From assembly GCA_011390055.1 (NCBI GenBank), contig JAABTC010000110.1, forward strand, positions 1 to 6,405: 6,405 nucleotides of DNA, given 5' to 3'. The notes beneath the pieces were generated by a model that was not told the origin of the DNA, searched no databases, and saw only the letters and a program-made list of their open reading frames with translations. This document shows positions 5,141-6,405 of the stretch, piece by piece. Both the position numbers and the translations under genes were made by a program. The stretch's first letter is position 1; every line of letters starts with the position of its first letter. This stretch comes from Burkholderiales bacterium. GTDB lineage: Bacteria; Pseudomonadota; Gammaproteobacteria; Burkholderiales; Burkholderiaceae_C.

Positions 5141-5835
5141 AGGGTCTGGCCTTCCTCTTCGAACAGGCGCCTGAGAAGCGGCACCGTGATGGCGCGCTGG
5201 CGCGACAAGGCGAATTCGTCGAGCTTGTCGAGCAGCCCGAGCAGGTGGGCGAAGTCGCGCGAAAACCGGGTCAGCAAGAAGTCGAGCACCTCTTCGCTCA
5301 GCGCGATGCCGCGGCGCTCGGCATCGCCGCGCAGCGCAGTGCGGACTTCGCTTTCGTCGAGCGTGTGCAGCGCGAACACATGACCCCAGCCCAGGCGCGT
5401 GCGCAGGTCGTCCCGCAGCGGCAGGTCGATCGGCGGCAGGCGTCCGGCGGCCAGCACCGGTACAGCCAGCGCCTGCGACTCGATGAACAGGGTGAACGCA
5501 GCCTGTTGCCGAGCACTGTCGAAACGTTCGCAGGCATCGAGCACCAGCAATGCGGCGCCGGCTTCGAGCCGCCATGGCAACGGTCGTGCCGGCTCGTACC
5601 AAGCCACGGGCTGACCCCGCTGTTCGGCGGCCTCGGCCGTGGCCTGGAGCCACCGCGTCTTGCCGCCGCCGGCGCCGCTCCACAGGTAGGTCGGCAGCGG
5701 CGGGTTCGGTCCTGCGCAGGGCAGGCCCGCCACCAGCTGCTGCAGGTGGGCCAGCACCACGCCATTGCGCCCGGCCACCACGCCATCGAACCCCCGAACG
5801 GGCTGCGGGCCGATGGCCAAGGGAATCTGACGCAT
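5137..5835 (-). CDS. hda: DnaA inactivator Hda (DnaA-like AAA+ protein)
   Basis: Hda, bound to the DNA-loaded beta clamp, stimulates ATP hydrolysis by DnaA and so prevents re-initiation of replication. The 232-residue length equals that of known Hda; it has the AAA+ region of DnaA but no C-terminal DNA-binding domain. The N-terminus MRQIPLAIG carries a clamp-binding type motif (QIPLAI, residues 3-8). Walker A is the Hda-style LWSGAGGGKTRWL (51-63), with Ser53 where a classical P-loop has Gly or Ala. Walker B is LLVLDACERFD, with Asp100 but no second acidic residue. RDDLRTRLGWG (141-151) is box VII, with Arg147 as the likely arginine finger, and RFSRDFAHLLGLLDKLDEFA holds the sensor 2 Arg. The ATG at 5835 is preferred because the clamp motif follows at once, although no strong Shine-Dalgarno is visible. 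Confidence 0.92.
   Translation of the reverse strand: MRQIPLAIGPQPVRGFDGVVAGRNGVVLAHLQQLVAGLPCAGPNPPLPTYLWSGAGGGKTRWLQATAEAAEQRGQPVAWYEPARPLPWRLEAGAALLVLDACERFDSARQQAAFTLFIESQALAVPVLAAGRLPPIDLPLRDDLRTRLGWGHVFALHTLDESEVRTALRGDAERRGIALSEEVLDFLLTRFSRDFAHLLGLLDKLDEFALSRQRAITVPLLRRLFEEEGQTL
5150..5156 (-). promoter_or_regulatory. Shine-Dalgarno deciding the HAD gene GTG start
   Basis: The mRNA strand reads AGGAAGG, nine bases before the GTG at 5140. It lies inside the last codons of hda, so it supports both the GTG start and coupling to hda translation. Confidence 0.75.
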
Positions 5836-5884
5836 GACCGTCAGCCCAGGGCGAAAGGCGAGATTGGATGCAGGGAATCCAACG
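5836..5884 (-). other. sirB1-hda gap with a short hairpin
   Basis: These 49 bases hold an inverted repeat ttggat (5864-5869) / atccaa (5877-5882) with a seven-base loop, just after the sirB1-like stop. No U-run follows on the leftward strand and I see no convincing promoter for hda, so read-through from the upstream gene is plausible. Confidence 0.45.
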
Positions 5885-6405
5885 TCAGTGGAGCCGAGGC
5901 TGCAAACCGCGCTGCACCTCGTGCAGGCGCGTCGTGATGCCCGCAGCATCGGACGCCTGCGGACGCTGACCGAGGTAGGTCGAGAGGTCTTCGGCAGCGG
6001 CCGGCAGGTTGCCCAGCCGCGCCAGCAAGAGGCCTCGGTCGCGCCGCTCCTCCCACGCCTCAGGCAGCAAAAGGACCAGCCGCTCCTGCACCGAAAGCAG
6101 GCGCGCGAGGTCGTCGGTGCTGCGATGGATCGCCTTCAGGTTGCGAAGCAGCCGGGCCAGCGTCTCGCGCGGTGCGGCGCTTTGCAGGAACAAGCCCAGC
6201 GGTGCCTCGAAGTCACCGACCAGCCCTTGTTGTTGTCGGTACGGCACGAGCCTCTCTTCCAGCGCATCGCGCGTCAACGATTGTCCGGTGAGCGGGTCGA
6301 TGACCGCCTCGCCCTGGGGCAGTTTGAGCTTGACCAGGTAGTGCGCCGGGAACGAAACGCCTCGCGCGTCCAGGCCGATCTGTGCGGCGATCTCGAGGTA
6401 GATCA
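5885..6405 (-). CDS. SirB1-like transglutaminase/TPR protein, C-terminal part
   Basis: The window holds the last 172 codons; the start lies beyond the right edge. The first residues, IYLEIAAQIGLDARGVSFPA followed by HYLVKL, match the SirB1/transglutaminase-like core, where the family usually has Gly-Val-x-Phe-Pro-x-His. His21 of the fragment would be the catalytic-type His. EAVIDPLTGQ (32-41) then gives the family Asp-Pro segment. The C-terminal part, from about residue 100 (VQERLVLLLPEAWEERRDRGLLLARLGN onward), resembles a pair of tetratricopeptide helices. SirB1-type proteins are common in proteobacteria, but their biochemical role is not established. The Cys expected upstream is outside the window, so activity cannot be judged. 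The reading frame has no internal stop. It precedes hda by 49 bases on the same strand. Confidence 0.85.
   Translation of the reverse strand, partial: IYLEIAAQIGLDARGVSFPAHYLVKLKLPQGEAVIDPLTGQSLTRDALEERLVPYRQQQGLVGDFEAPLGLFLQSAAPRETLARLLRNLKAIHRSTDDLARLLSVQERLVLLLPEAWEERRDRGLLLARLGNLPAAAEDLSTYLGQRPQASDAAGITTRLHEVQRGLQPRLH

Noticed and set aside
4469..5383. A 304-codon rightward open frame opposite the HAD gene and hda
   Set aside because: It is antisense to two motif-complete genes, spans their junction, and has no domain of its own.
5141..5683. A long N-terminal extension of the HAD phosphatase
   Set aside because: It overlaps hda out of frame and is Arg-rich. HAD motif I must lie at the extreme N-terminus, which the GTG at 5140 provides.
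1..6405. A novel defence, mobile or biosynthetic system
   Set aside because: Every gene except the TM2 protein, the HAD enzyme and the SirB1-like fragment belongs to a well-known housekeeping family, and there are no transposase, integrase, CRISPR or toxin-antitoxin features.

Overview
This 6.4-kb window is chromosomal housekeeping DNA from a GC-rich bacterium. The gene content and order point to a betaproteobacterium of the Burkholderiales: an rpsP-rimM-trmD ribosome operon, and a compact hda / HAD phosphatase / pcnB / folK run. This lineage call is inferred from gene order, base composition and protein signatures; no search was run. I see no mobile element, phage gene, tRNA, rRNA or CRISPR array.

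Left part (1-1220): reading leftwards, rpsP (ribosomal protein S16), rimM (16S rRNA processing factor) and the first 51 codons of trmD (tRNA m1G37 methyltransferase) form the classical operon, in which rplS would be expected beyond the window edge. A perfect TATAAT -10 hexamer lies about 150 bases upstream of rpsP. If it is used, the mRNA has a long leader with several inverted repeats, one of which could cover the rpsP ribosome binding site. A GC-only hairpin fills the rpsP-rimM gap.

Middle (1221-2259): two rightward genes overlap by 8 bases. The first is a GNAT N-acetyltransferase of the phosphinothricin/methionine-sulfoximine type and the second is a small TM2-type membrane protein. Their 5' end shares the short divergent control region with rpsP, and their 3' end converges on folK across a 46-base gap.

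Right part (2306-6405): five leftward genes run sirB1-like (its 5' part lies outside the window), hda, a HAD-IB phosphatase, pcnB and folK. hda/HAD and HAD/pcnB overlap by four bases (GTGA and ATGA), and folK starts 13 bases after pcnB with its Shine-Dalgarno overlapping the pcnB stop. This indicates one translationally coupled unit that combines control of replication initiation (Hda), RNA 3' polyadenylation (PcnB), folate synthesis (FolK) and an uncharacterised phosphatase.

I found no convincing new multi-gene system. The most interesting points are possible RNA-level control in the rpsP leader and the rpsP-rimM gap, the shared divergent promoter region, and the uncharacterised HAD enzyme locked between hda and pcnB.
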